From: Fulvia fulva | Lineage: Eukaryota; Ascomycota; Dothideomycetes; Mycosphaerellales; Mycosphaerellaceae | Direction: 5' to 3' | DNA: 64,000 bases | Assembly: GCF_020509005.1 (NCBI RefSeq) | Contig: NC_063016.1 | Coordinates: forward strand, 3,038,001-3,102,000 | Translations under genes and position numbers: made by a program | In this document: in pieces, positions 54,391-64,000 of the stretch | How positions within the stretch are numbered: the first letter of the stretch is position 1 | How the letters are laid out: each line of letters starts with the position of its first letter | Notes under the pieces: generated by a model | The model's input: the letters and a program-made list of their open reading frames with translations, nothing else | Told to the model about the DNA's origin: nothing | The model's database searches: none

Positions 54391-55392
54391 CCTACTATTA
54401 CTAAATCGTCCGCTTATTAAAGTTAATATTATAGTCCGTTACTATCGTCTCCTTACTATCTATATCTTCGCCTTTACCTAGAGGTCTATACTAGCTACGG
54501 AGGTAACTATAGGCCTCTATAACGAGGTCTCCGAGCTATAATCTTCGATAGTGTATTATATTACGGCTAGTACTAAAGCTACGCTCTAGAGTATCGCTTA
54601 TAAGCGGTAGTACTAGTATATCGAAGGCAAATTGTACTAGCTTAGGCTCTATATCTCGGCGTACGTACTAGTATCTAAGCATAGCGTATAGGGCTATCTT
54701 CTAGTCCTTAATCTCCTTTAGTAACTTATCGGCGTATAGATCAGGCTTATAAGCTTATAATAGGTAGCGCTCAAATAAGTTAATCCTTAGTATTAGTATA
54801 AATAAGTCCGTAATTTTACGGCGCTTAAACTTCGATAGATTAGCTCAAAAAACGTCCTCGCTATCGGCCTTAATAATAGGATATTTTTAAGTCTCTACAG
54901 CTTACGATTGTAATTATAACTACTTCTTCTTCCCCTTCCGCTTCTTTAGAGGTGTTACGGTATTAGTAGAGGTATTAATCTAGCTAGCGGGTTTATAGAA
55001 CGTCTCCCAGATATCTATTACCTATACTTTCGTGCTCTTAATCTAAGACTACTAATCTTTCGTACCGGCGCTCTAGAGGTCTATAAACTACGCGTGTTTT
55101 AATATAGGGTTTAGTATTACTACGGCGTAGTAGATAGGTATATCGTCTATAGCTTAGAAGTACTTCTCGACCTTCCGCTACGAGGCTTCGTAGTATTTCG
55201 AGAGATAATCGAAGGAATCGTCTTTCTCGGTTTCCTACTTATACTCGGTATTATAGGCGTTAAGGGTATTAAGTATAAAGTAGAGAGTCGGATACTAGTC
55301 GAAGAGGTGTTTCTACTCGCCCTAGGTGTCTATAGTCGTAATCTCGAAGACCTATAGCGTATTATATAGCCTATCGAGTTAATACTAGTTAC
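54391..55392 (-). pseudogene. RIPed hAT transposase relic (C-terminal part)
   Basis: Minus-strand reading through TAG/TAA stops gives VVILNPILKHA.FIDL, then a basic KKRKGKKK stretch, and near 54560-54650 FAFDILVLPLISDTLERSFSTSRNIIHYRRL. This is the hAT C-terminal dimerisation region, usually (A/L)xxxLSIPxxSxxxERxFSxxxxxxxxxRxxL. Copia-B (GTTAC) interrupts it at 55392; the upstream coding continues at 60841-60860 before LINE-D. It is dead. The N-terminal part lies beyond LINE-D, outside the window. Confidence 0.75.
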
Positions 55393-55610
55393 TGTTAAGA
55401 ATATGCAGGTCATAGGGTCAACATTAGGTGCTTAGGGGGATTAGTAATCAGGGCTTACTAGTCAAGTCCTAAGTATAGCTGTCCCTCCTAAAACACCTAC
55501 ACTAACACCGGCGATACTGTATATAGATACACGCTATCCTATTGGGTCCTTCTTCGTCTTTCGTGTGATCCGCCGTCTTCCACTACTACGCAACTCGTAC
55601 CTGTTTAACA
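55393..55610 (+). repeat. Copia-B 5' LTR
   Basis: 218 bp. It carries ten CpA/TpG-to-TpA transitions relative to the 3' LTR and is otherwise identical by eye. Confidence 0.95.
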
Positions 55611-55624
55611 GGTTATGAGCCCGG
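55611..55624 (+). promoter_or_regulatory. Copia-B primer-binding site, half-tRNA-iMet type
   Basis: GGTTATGAGCCCGG follows the 5' LTR directly. It is the reverse complement of a tRNA-iMet anticodon stem-loop (CCGGGCTCATAACC, anticodon CAT), as in Drosophila copia, which uses a cleaved tRNA half as primer. Confidence 0.8.
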
Positions 55625-56111
55625 GTTAGCAACTCGGTGTTTCACCCTCGACAAAGTCGTATTAGAGTTATTCCTCTTCAGAACAAAAGGAACGCAGACT
55701 GGAGGCCGCACCCGCATTACATAGGAAGCTACAGCCGTGCTATAGGTGCATATAAGACGTGAAAGAGCCTAGTAAGGCACTGTTAGACTCCGAGTCAGGG
55801 AGCCTGTGCTAATACCTTAGACAAGTAGGCGAGCTTACTAAGAAGAGTCGCTCTCCGGACATCGCGTTCGCATCGACTAACTGTTCATTCTAAGAGAGCC
55901 GTAGTGTCTCAGAAACCCCCTCTACTAAACGAGTTACGCTACAGTGTCTTAGCACCAACACGATCCTTCGACTTTCCTCCCCTTCCCGGCGGATAGCCAT
56001 CCTCGCCGCCATCAACCTCGCGTTCGTTTTATCCCATTTCGATCCGATCGCGTACGACCGAATACATCCTTTTACCTAAGGGTAGCCAACCTGTCCCTTA
56101 ACTTACAAAAA

Positions 56112-59100
56112 ATGGAGAACGAGACTAGGTTTACAAGAAAGAGAGCAGCACCTGTTCTGACAAGAGAGAACCACGAAACATGGTTCAAGCTGATAAGAAT
56201 ACACCTGGTATTAAAGCAGGTTGACTAGGTCCTCGAAGACATTATTACGGACATTCCCGCTACAACCCTATCTATAGCGACACCCTCTACATCATCGGAG
56301 TCATCCCTTCCTTTAGATCAAGCGATAAGGAAGGCATCGTACAGACGGCACAATGCAACGGCCCTGTATGAGATGTACATCTGTCTGTCGACAGATGACT
56401 AAGAGATGACATACGAGATCCGGCATGCGAAGGAGTTGTGGGAATGGGCTGAAGCCAAATACAAGAGAAGACTTCTCGCTACTGGAAGAAGTTTGCTTCA
56501 GCAATACACCAATTTCGTGATGACAGAGGACCAGTCAATAGATGACGCCTGGCAGGAGCTTAGCTCAATTGTAAGGAGGGCTGTTTTAATCTCGCCTCAG
56601 TTCCAAGACATCAAGACTGAGGACAGAAAGATCCAGCAACTCTTAGCAGCTCTACCAGACTCATTTGGCTCAATTCGCGATGCAATTGATGCCCAGGTGA
56701 ATCTCTCACCACAAGACATTCTTGCAATCCTTAGGGAGAAGCAAGAATCAATGATTCATCAAGGGACAGCCATGTTCGCTAAGAAGGGTTTCCAGGGCAA
56801 GCTCACGTGCCATCTCTGCAATGGTGACCATTTTATGAGCAAGTGCCCACACCTTTCTGCAGCTCAGCAGGCTGTTAGGAACAAGGACAAACTAGCTAGG
56901 GTTACCTACCCTGCTAAGAGACAACCGTCACCACCTCGTAGGAGGTCATCATCACCAAACCTTCGTGATGTCCTCAAGGTGATGACGGACCTTGCAAAGC
57001 AGATGAAGGAGAGCCGCAAGCCAAAGGCCTCCTCTAGTAAGAAGCCTGCAAGGGCCCGTGCGACCCAGGAAGACGCATCAGACCCTGAGATACCATCAGA
57101 AGATGATGATGTTGATGAGGTTGCCCATTCCACTGTGGAAGCCAAGGGCAAGTACCCCTCGTCCGAGTGGTTGCTTGACTCTTGTGCTTCATCACATATG
57201 ACTGACCAAGATTCACTATTCAGGACACTGAAGCCTCTTCAAAAGAGGAAGTGGATCAAGGTTGGGGGTGGCTATCTACAAGCTACACATATGGGAAGTG
57301 CAGTAATGGGTGGTCCTTCTGGAAAGCAAATTGTCTTAGAAAATGTCTTGTTTGTTCCTGGCCTTGGAGTTAGTCTTGTTTCTTGGAATCAGTTCAGCCA
57401 ACAATTTGCTGTCCAACCACCCAGTTTCACCCTTAAATCCCTTTCTGGAAAACCTGTTGTCCAGACAAAACTGAGAGGGGGTGTTCCATTCATTCAAAGT
57501 GTTTCAGAGCAGCTTGAAGCTATGCCTCAAGCATATGCCTCTCTACAGGAGCATGACTTGGATCTGTCCAAGTTAGGTACACATTTTGAGTGTGAATTGG
57601 AACAGGCTATGACTGCCACTGAGTCCCAGGACCAGTGGGAGCTATAGCATAGAAGATGTGCACACCTTAGCAAGGGACTGCTAAGAAACCTGCATAGAGT
57701 CACTGACAAGAAAGATCCCATTCCTGTTCCTTCTGAACACTAGAACTACAAGGTCTGCTCCCTTGCAAACATGAGGAAGTTCAAAGGACCTGCCATAGAG
57801 AGGAAAGGAGAGAGGCTGGCCCTCATCTCTATTGACATCTGTGGGCCTTTTCAAGGTGCAGTCTCAAGACTTGGCTTCAAGTACTGGCTTGAGATTGTAG
57901 ACAACTTCTTATAGAAGAAGTGGGTAATCCCTTTGAAGGCTAGGAGTGATGCTCCTACAGCTCTAGAGGAATAGAAGGTTCAGGTAGAGAACAGCTCAAG
58001 GTGTTTTCTATCTGCAATCCGTAGTGATGGTGCAAGGGAAATTCTTTCCTTGCTAAAACAGTGGGAGAAGGAGTTTGGCATTCAGATGGACACAACTGAT
58101 GCCTACAACTCACTTCAGAATGGACCTGTGGAAAGGTCAATCCAAGCCTCTGAGAATACAGTGAGAGCTATGCTTGAGGATTCAAATATGCCAGTTGAAT
58201 TCTGGCTAGAGGCCCTTATTGCTCAAACTGTGGTCAGAAACAGACTTCCAAATAGACCAACAATAGATGGTACTACTCTTTCACTAGAAGAAGCCTTCAC
58301 TGGCCAGGTACTATTGGTTGACCATTTAAGAGTCTAGGGATGTAAAGCAGTGGTCTATATAGACCCGAGATCCCAACCTCAAGGCTTGAGAAGTGACAAG
58401 CTCATAAATAGGGGTAAAGAAGTTGTCTTTGTTGGCTATGTGGAGAACACCACAAAGCAATGGCTCTTCTGGGAGCCTGACATGAAAGCCATCAAAACAC
58501 ACGGGCAAGTTGACTGGTTTGAGAATGAGAAGGGGGGTGATATGGATCTTGGCATCACCTTCACAAACCAGTTAAGCAGAGCCCTGAAGAGAAACCCCGT
58601 TGGAAGACCTCCTGCTCAGGTCTCCAGTTCATCAATGCAGCCACAGCAGCTCCAGGCAAAGCCTCTGTTTGTGCAACTTCCCCAACCTCTAAAAGACATT
58701 AGAGTGTACCAGAAGAGTGGAGTAGAGGGGACTCCAAGAAAAGAAAAGGAAGAGGAACTTGTTCAGGAGGATCAACCTCAACAGCCACCTCAGCTTGCAG
58801 GCAACAAGAGGTCAAGGGGGATGAAGATGATGGCTTTGCTGAGCATGAAGCCAAGCATCATAGGGCATTGATTGCTCAGATGTTTCATCTTGATCCAACT
58901 ATGAGCTGGGTTGAGGAAATCCTGAATGATGTGGAGGGATATGCATTTGCTGCTGTTAGGCAGGCCATAGCCTACCAGCAGGAAGTGCCAATCCTAAAGT
59001 CCTATAAGGAGGCAGTGGGAGACCCCAATTGGGGACATATGTGGAAAGAGGCAATCCAGAAAGAACTTATTGCCTTAGGAAGCAACAACACCTTAGGTCC

Positions 59101-60583
59101 AGTTGTACCACCAAGGGGTGCAAGCCTGGTTACATCTAAGTGGGTTTTTGATGTGAAAAGAATGATCAGTGGAGCCATTGAAGAGTTCAAGGCAAGACTG
59201 GTTGCAAGAGGGTTTTCACAGAAATATGGTGTTGACTTTGAAGAGACCTTTGCACCTACTGTTAGGCATGATACCCTTAGGGTCTTCATGGCTGTAGTAT
59301 GTGAGAGAGATCTTGAGATACACCAGGTGGATGTGAACAATGCTTTCACCGAAAGCAGCCTTCTTGAAGACATCTACATGATCCCACCCCTAGGTGTTGA
59401 AATTCCACCAAATATGGTCTTCAAGGTCCTTAGAAGCCTGTATGGACTGAAGCAAGCAGCTAGAGATTGGAACAAGCTCTATGTTGCCAAGCTAGAACAG
59501 ATTGGATCCACCTAGTCCCAGGTGGATCCATGCCTACTCATCTATAGAGGAAGAGACCTCATGGTCCTCACCTATGTGGATGACATCCCCATTGCAGCTC
59601 CAAAGCTGTCAGATGTTCAGTGGTTTAAGGCTGAGCTTGGAAAAGTGTTTAAGATTAAAGATCTTGGTGAACCTACGAAGATCCTTGGAATGAGGATTAT
59701 AAGAGACAGGTCCCAAGGCACTGTAAAGCTTGATCAAGGACACTACATCCAAACTAACCTTGCCAAGATGGGCATCTCTCCAGAGAAGGCCACACCCACA
59801 CTCTCACCTATAGACAGCTATGAGGATCTGAGACCTTCAGCTACTATGGATGAGAGGTGCAACAAACAGGAGTACCAGGGTTGCAATGGTACCTGGATGT
59901 GGCCAATGACAATGACAAGGCCAGACCTTGCTTTCCCCCTTGGAAGAATCAGCTCATATGTTGCTGACCCTCCAAAGCAACATCTTAGAGCTTTGAAGAA
60001 ACTCTCCAGGTATCTGAGATCATACCCGGACCTGGGCTTGATGCACAGAAGAGGAGGAGGTATTCTCCAGGGATACTCAGATTCTGGTTATGCTATGGAC
60101 AAGGCAGACAGAGTCTTAATCCTTGGACATATATGGTTCCTTTGTGGATCACCTATGTCCTAGATGAGTAGGAAGCAGAAGTCTGTTGCCACATCAACAA
60201 TGGAGGCTGAGTTCATGGCCATGAATGCAGCAGCCAAGCAGTCACAGTTTCTTGCTGCAGTCCTTAGGGAGATGAGGTGTCCTGACCTGGTTGAAGAGTG
60301 TTCATTCCAACCTAGGATCAAGGCAAGCAGTACTGTTGATGAGCTGAGACCCGTGGAGCTTATGGGTGACAACCAAGCAGCTTTGACCTTTGTCAAAGAT
60401 GCCCATGTCCATGACAGTTCAAAGCATATTGATGTTGCATACCACTATGTCAGGAATCTCTCGTGGCAAAGGAAGATTGCAGTGGATTACTGCCATATAA
60501 AGGACATAGTTGCTGATAGGCTGGCTAAGCCCCTCAATGGCCAGCAGTTTCAAAACTTTGTAAGGCAGCTCCAGCTTGTATAA
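56112..60583 (+). pseudogene. Copia-B Gag-Pol polyprotein with RIP-type stops
   Basis: Starts at ATG 56112. Gag includes the knuckle CHLCNGDHFMSKC (about 56811-56849). Protease motif WLLDSCASSH is near 57170. The GAG-pre-integrase His/Cys block starts at 57648 and the integrase core at about 57820-58200 (SIDICGPF, NGPVERSIQ). RT is at about 59090-59680: SKWVFDVKR, ARLVARGFSQKYGVDF, QVDVNNAF, YGLKQAARDWNKLY and YVDDIPIA. RNase H follows at about 60060-60560 (GYSDSGYAMDKAD, SVATSTMEAEFMAM). Stops: TAG at 56226, 57645, 57741, 57912, 57972, 58335, 59513 and 60161, and TAA at 56400; none is TGA. A 1-nt shift moves the frame near 58811-58822, in a run of G. Otherwise coding quality is high, which points to a recent death. 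Confidence 0.92.
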
Positions 60584-60617
60584 GGGATTGTTTGAGACCT
60601 TCTGACCTGAGTGGGAG

Positions 60618-60835
60618 TGTTGAGAATATGCAGGTCATAGGGTCAACATTAGGTGCTTAGGGGGATTAGTAATCAGGGCTTGCTAGTCAAGTCCTGAGTA
60701 CAGCTGTCCCTCCTGAAACACCTACACCAACACCGGCGATACTGTATGTAGATACACGCTATCCCATTGGGTCCTTCTTCGTCTTTCGTGTGATCCGCCG
60801 TCTTCCACTGCTGCGCAACTCGTACCTGTTTAACA
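60618..60835 (+). repeat. Copia-B 3' LTR
   Basis: 218 bp, less RIPed partner of 55393-55610. Ends CTGTTTAACA, then the duplication GTTAC. Confidence 0.95.
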
Positions 60836-60840
60836 GTTAC

Positions 60841-60860
60841 TAGTCGAGGGCGCATTGTTT
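60841..60860 (-). pseudogene. hAT relic fragment between Copia-B and LINE-D
   Basis: A short piece that continues the hAT target sequence from 55392, in frame with the relic on the minus strand, up to the LINE-D tail. Confidence 0.5.
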
Positions 60861-63800
60861 TTAATAAATAAATAAATAAATACATTTATAATGCCTATCT
60901 AGCTTCTAAAAGGTCTACGAGGCCGGGGGCTATTGAGGAAGAGAGAGGGGAAAACCGTCGTACGGGGAAAAGCCCTCTTTAGGTATTAGTAAGTTCTCTC
61001 TATTACTTATTAGTTAATCTATCGTACTAGAAGCGGTAAGTACTAGGTAGTTAGCCGCCCCGGAGTACTAATCTACCCGGTACCTAGGAACGAGTATTAG
61101 TAGCTAGCCGACTATTAAATAGACGATAGGTCGACTATTAGTAGAGGCGGGTCGCCTATTAAGTAGGAGACAGGTCGACCGTCGAGCGGAAAACGGGCTA
61201 GCCGTCGAGTAGACGACGAGTCGACCCTTCCGGGCTCCTATACTCTATCCGTACTCCTATCGCTATTCCTCCTACGCTCGGGGTTACTATAGGCTACGGT
61301 CTACCCGTCTACGTAGTCGTCGGCGCTACCGGAGTTCTACTACGTCTATAGGTAGGGCGCCTTCGGAGGCTCCCTAGAGCTCTTCCTCCTAGGCTATCTC
61401 CCCTATTCTTACTACTATCTTACTCGCTATCTAGAACTACTATAGTAGGCCGGTCCGTATTACTATTCGTACCGCTACTCGTATCCTACGCGCTATACCT
61501 ATTATATATTAAAAGTCTATAGCCCCCGTCTCGAGGCGTATTACCTACCGGGCTTCTATAAAGCGTAGGTAGAATAGTACGACGTATTTCGGCGTCTAGA
61601 TACGTCTATATTCGTATAGGCTACTATCTACTCCCGGTACCTTTCGGCGGTATAGATAGTCCTTAAACCTAATATATTCCGAGCGGAGTAGTATCGCGAC
61701 TATTACCTATACGCGGGTAAGGGCTCGGAAGAGTATTACTCTATCCCGGCTAATAGGTCCTATCTTTGCCGCTACCTCGTCTTCTTGTCGGTACGCTCGT
61801 CGCTATAGTAGTTACCCGTTTAGGTACCTTTTGCCTTTCTCCTAGCGCTCGATCTAGATTCCCTATATATGTCTATAGACCGCGTTTGTTATAGCCTTCC
61901 GTTCTTCGCGTCTCTATCCCGCTCCTATTACTAGTATACTACTAGCTAGGGCCTATACTCGGAACCTTACTATTAGGGTTTATTACGTATCTAGCTACCG
62001 CTAGGCCTTTAACCCTATCTTCTTTTTAGGCGCTATAGATCGAAGGCGTGTCGTAATCGCCCGGTACGCCGCGCGGATATCGCCCCCTACCTTACTATTC
62101 GCCGTCTAGAGCGTATAGCCTATAGCGAGCTATTAGAGATAAAGGTCTAGCGGCGCGATCTACGTATCCGCTTCTAGGACTTACGTCGGTATAGTACGGT
62201 ATACCCCGGTCGCCCTACGTAAATATTCGTTCTATACGTTTTAAATCTACTTTATCTAGCTAGTCGCGTAGGATAGATACTAGACTAGTGCCCTAAAGGT
62301 GATCGCCGGTCGGACGATAGAGCTATATAGCTAGCGTACCTTTACGGAGGCTACGCTCTATATAGAGGCCGCGAGGCGTATAACTAAGGCTTTGTTCTAG
62401 TCTCTCCGCTACCGGAGCTACTTTAGGTAGGCGTACTACCGGAGTTATATATCTATCTAGAATCCCAGGACCCGGATAGATAGCTATAGAGTAATCTAGC
62501 TTACGCCGGTCCCGGCCCCGATCGTAGCTTAGAGGTTATACTTCTTTAGGGTCCTCGTAAGGTAGATTATCTAGTACTTCTTAGGTACGAAGACTACCCC
62601 GTATCGCGCTACCTAGTCGTTATATACCTCGAGCGCCGCTTCGAGTTAGCGGTAATAAGTCTCGGTTAAGTCGCTATATATTAGGATCTTCGTATCGTCG
62701 ACAAAGCCTATATAGGAGTTAGTACCGCCGGCGCTTCCCCTTAGTAGCGGGAGGAGCGTAGAGGTAAAGAAAAGGAAGAGGATCGGAGAGAGCGATAAGC
62801 CCTACGGGATCCCTATTTCTATAGGCCGTATCTAAGGTTTACGCTACTCCCCTAGTACGAGCTAGGTAGACCGGTTACTAAGAAAGGACTTAATAAACGC
62901 GACGAGCTAGCTAGGCAGACCTTTCGCCCGGAGGTTATAGAGTAGTCGGGCGTAGGAAACCTTATCGAACGCCCCCGAGATATCGAGGGATAGTAGGGTA
63001 GCGACCTATTATCGGCGTATTACCTAGATTATATAAACCTATTCCGTAACGAGTTCTAGGGCGGTCATCGTAGACCGCCCTAGTCGGGCTCCTATCTACT
63101 CGGCTAGGAGGAGCTAGTACTCCTCGGCTAGCTTAGAGATATAATCGGCTACGATACGCTCTAGCGCCTTACCGATCGTACTAAGTAGGGCTATCGGGCG
63201 GTAGGCCTTCCTAACGTCGTATCTAGCCTTACCCTCCTTACGGAGGACGACTATGCTCGAGTACCTAAAGGGAGTCGGTACGTATAACTACTAGAGGTAT
63301 ACCGTAAATAGCCCCGCGAGGTACGGGGCGAGCGTCTAGCGGTAGTACTTAAGGAAACGGTTAGGGATCTTATCTAGTCCTAGGGCCTTATCTAGTAGCG
63401 CCGCTTTTAGTACTATTAGTACCTCCGCCTCCGTTACTTCTTAGCTAGTCTCGAGCTCCGTTAGGTATACGAAGCCTTCGATATCGTCAAGTCGGGTAGT
63501 AACTAGGGGAGGGAAGAACGCCTCTACTAGCGCGTCGGCTCTACCTTACTAGGCTTTCTAGAGGACCTCTTACCTATTACGGATAGGTAGGAACTATAGT
63601 AGTAGTAGCGGCGTCTCTAGCTTCCTTATACGCGCCTACCTAGCGAGCTTCTAGACCTTACTTCGGTCTCCTATAACTTCGCGGACGGCCTTACGCTACG
63701 TAGTATTGCCCTAGCGCCTAATAATCCTACCCTTCTCGTTATCTAGTCGGCGGTATCGGGCGTATTTAGCGTCCTATTTTATCTCGTTCTACCGGCGCCG

Positions 63801-64000
63801 CGCCGCTACCGTTATACGGACTACGTCTACGTATTCCTACGACTAGGCTAGCGACACGTACTTCGAGGGTCGGGTATAGGGGATCTTATCCCGGATTACT
63901 CCTACTATATACTACTATAGGCTTCTTACCGCCGCGTCGATTTCTGCCTCTAGGCGGAGGGGTACCGGCGGTACGAGGGCCGTTATTCGTTCTTATAGTG
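60861..64000 (-). mobile_element. LINE-D: RIPed Tad-like LINE, 5' part outside window
   Basis: The 3' end carries a (TAAA)n tail (60861-60883), different from the (TAGA)n tails of LINE-A, LINE-B and LINE-C. Minus-strand reading through stops shows RT at about 62690-63110: DISGAFDKVSYARLLYNLRAKGLPS, GIP.GLSLSPILFLFFTSTLLP and YIGFVDDTKIL. The linker and possibly the endonuclease side run toward 64000. It is heavily RIPed and inactive. It inserted into the hAT relic. Confidence 0.8.

Larger units (their letters stand above)
55393..60835 (+). mobile_element. Copia-B: Copia retrotransposon, lightly RIPed, CpG-poor
   Basis: 5.44 kb with 218-bp LTRs (55393-55610, 60618-60835; TGTT...AACA) and a perfect target duplication GTTAC (55388-55392, 60836-60840) in the hAT relic. 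A primer site and a purine tract (GAGTGGGAG, 60609-60617) are in place. The LTRs differ at ten positions, all RIP-type changes in the left LTR. The polyprotein is broken by nine nonsense codons and one frameshift. Internal CpG is very rare. Confidence 0.95.

Noticed and set aside
1..64000. tRNA or rRNA genes
   Set aside because: No B-box-like GGTTCGANTCC with a plausible cloverleaf and no rRNA core sequence was recognised by eye; a tRNAscan run would settle it.

Overview
The window comes from a filamentous ascomycete (Pezizomycotina), probably Dothideomycetes-like, though the class is only a guess. Evidence: a velvet-domain regulator, a eukaryotic-type CTP synthase end, chromodomain Gypsy, Copia and Tad-like LINE retroelements, and very heavy repeat-induced point mutation (RIP). 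In the RIPed DNA CpA/TpG is almost gone and replaced by TpA while CpG is kept.

Layout. (1) 1-6.95 kb is ordinary gene-bearing DNA: the 3' end of a CTP synthase gene (+), a 312-bp Mutator-type MITE with a perfect 9-bp target duplication, and a velC-like velvet regulator (-). (2) From about 7 kb to the right edge the window is one block of nested transposable elements with no recognisable host gene. An old RIPed Gypsy element (Gyp-A, 8834-34129, matching 179-bp LTRs) was hit by three insertions: LINE-A1 (13983-17913), an almost pristine Gypsy (Gyp-B, 18205-24495, identical 520-bp LTRs, TSD GTAGA) and a RIPed Copia (Copia-A, 25343-33634, TSD TTACG). Copia-A was itself hit by LINE-A2 (26538-29377). 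(3) 34-43.6 kb holds RIPed Gypsy relics on both strands (Gyp-C +, Gyp-D -), an integrase-core relic with a 50-bp-arm palindrome, and a RIPed LINE-A3 end. (4) 43.6-48.5 kb is LINE-B, with intact ORF1 and an ORF2 broken only by two TAG codons. (5) 48.5-55.4 kb holds inverted arms of hAT-associated DNA around a RIPed LINE-C, a solo LTR, and a hAT transposase relic. (6) 55393-60835 is Copia-B (TSD GTTAC, half-tRNA-iMet primer site), inserted in the hAT relic. (7) 60.86-64 kb is a RIPed LINE-D running off the edge.

Most interesting result: both LINE-A copies that keep a 5' end start with the same 77 nt. These nucleotides fold by hand into a complete HDV-like self-cleaving ribozyme (7-bp P1 with terminal G.U, P2, 3-bp P3, 7-nt L3, P1.1, P4, J4/2 with GCCAA). 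Its predicted cleavage site is exactly the element boundary defined independently by two different target-site duplications. LINE-A also lacks ORF1 and the endonuclease, yet has inserted at two unrelated sites with long TSDs. It looks like a non-autonomous LINE that kept the 5' ribozyme and 3' tail and was mobilised in trans. A second strong signal is that LINE-B and Copia-B are almost free of CpG, unlike their relatives and surroundings.

All coordinates, motifs and repeats were read by eye. No homology search, folding program or alignment was run.
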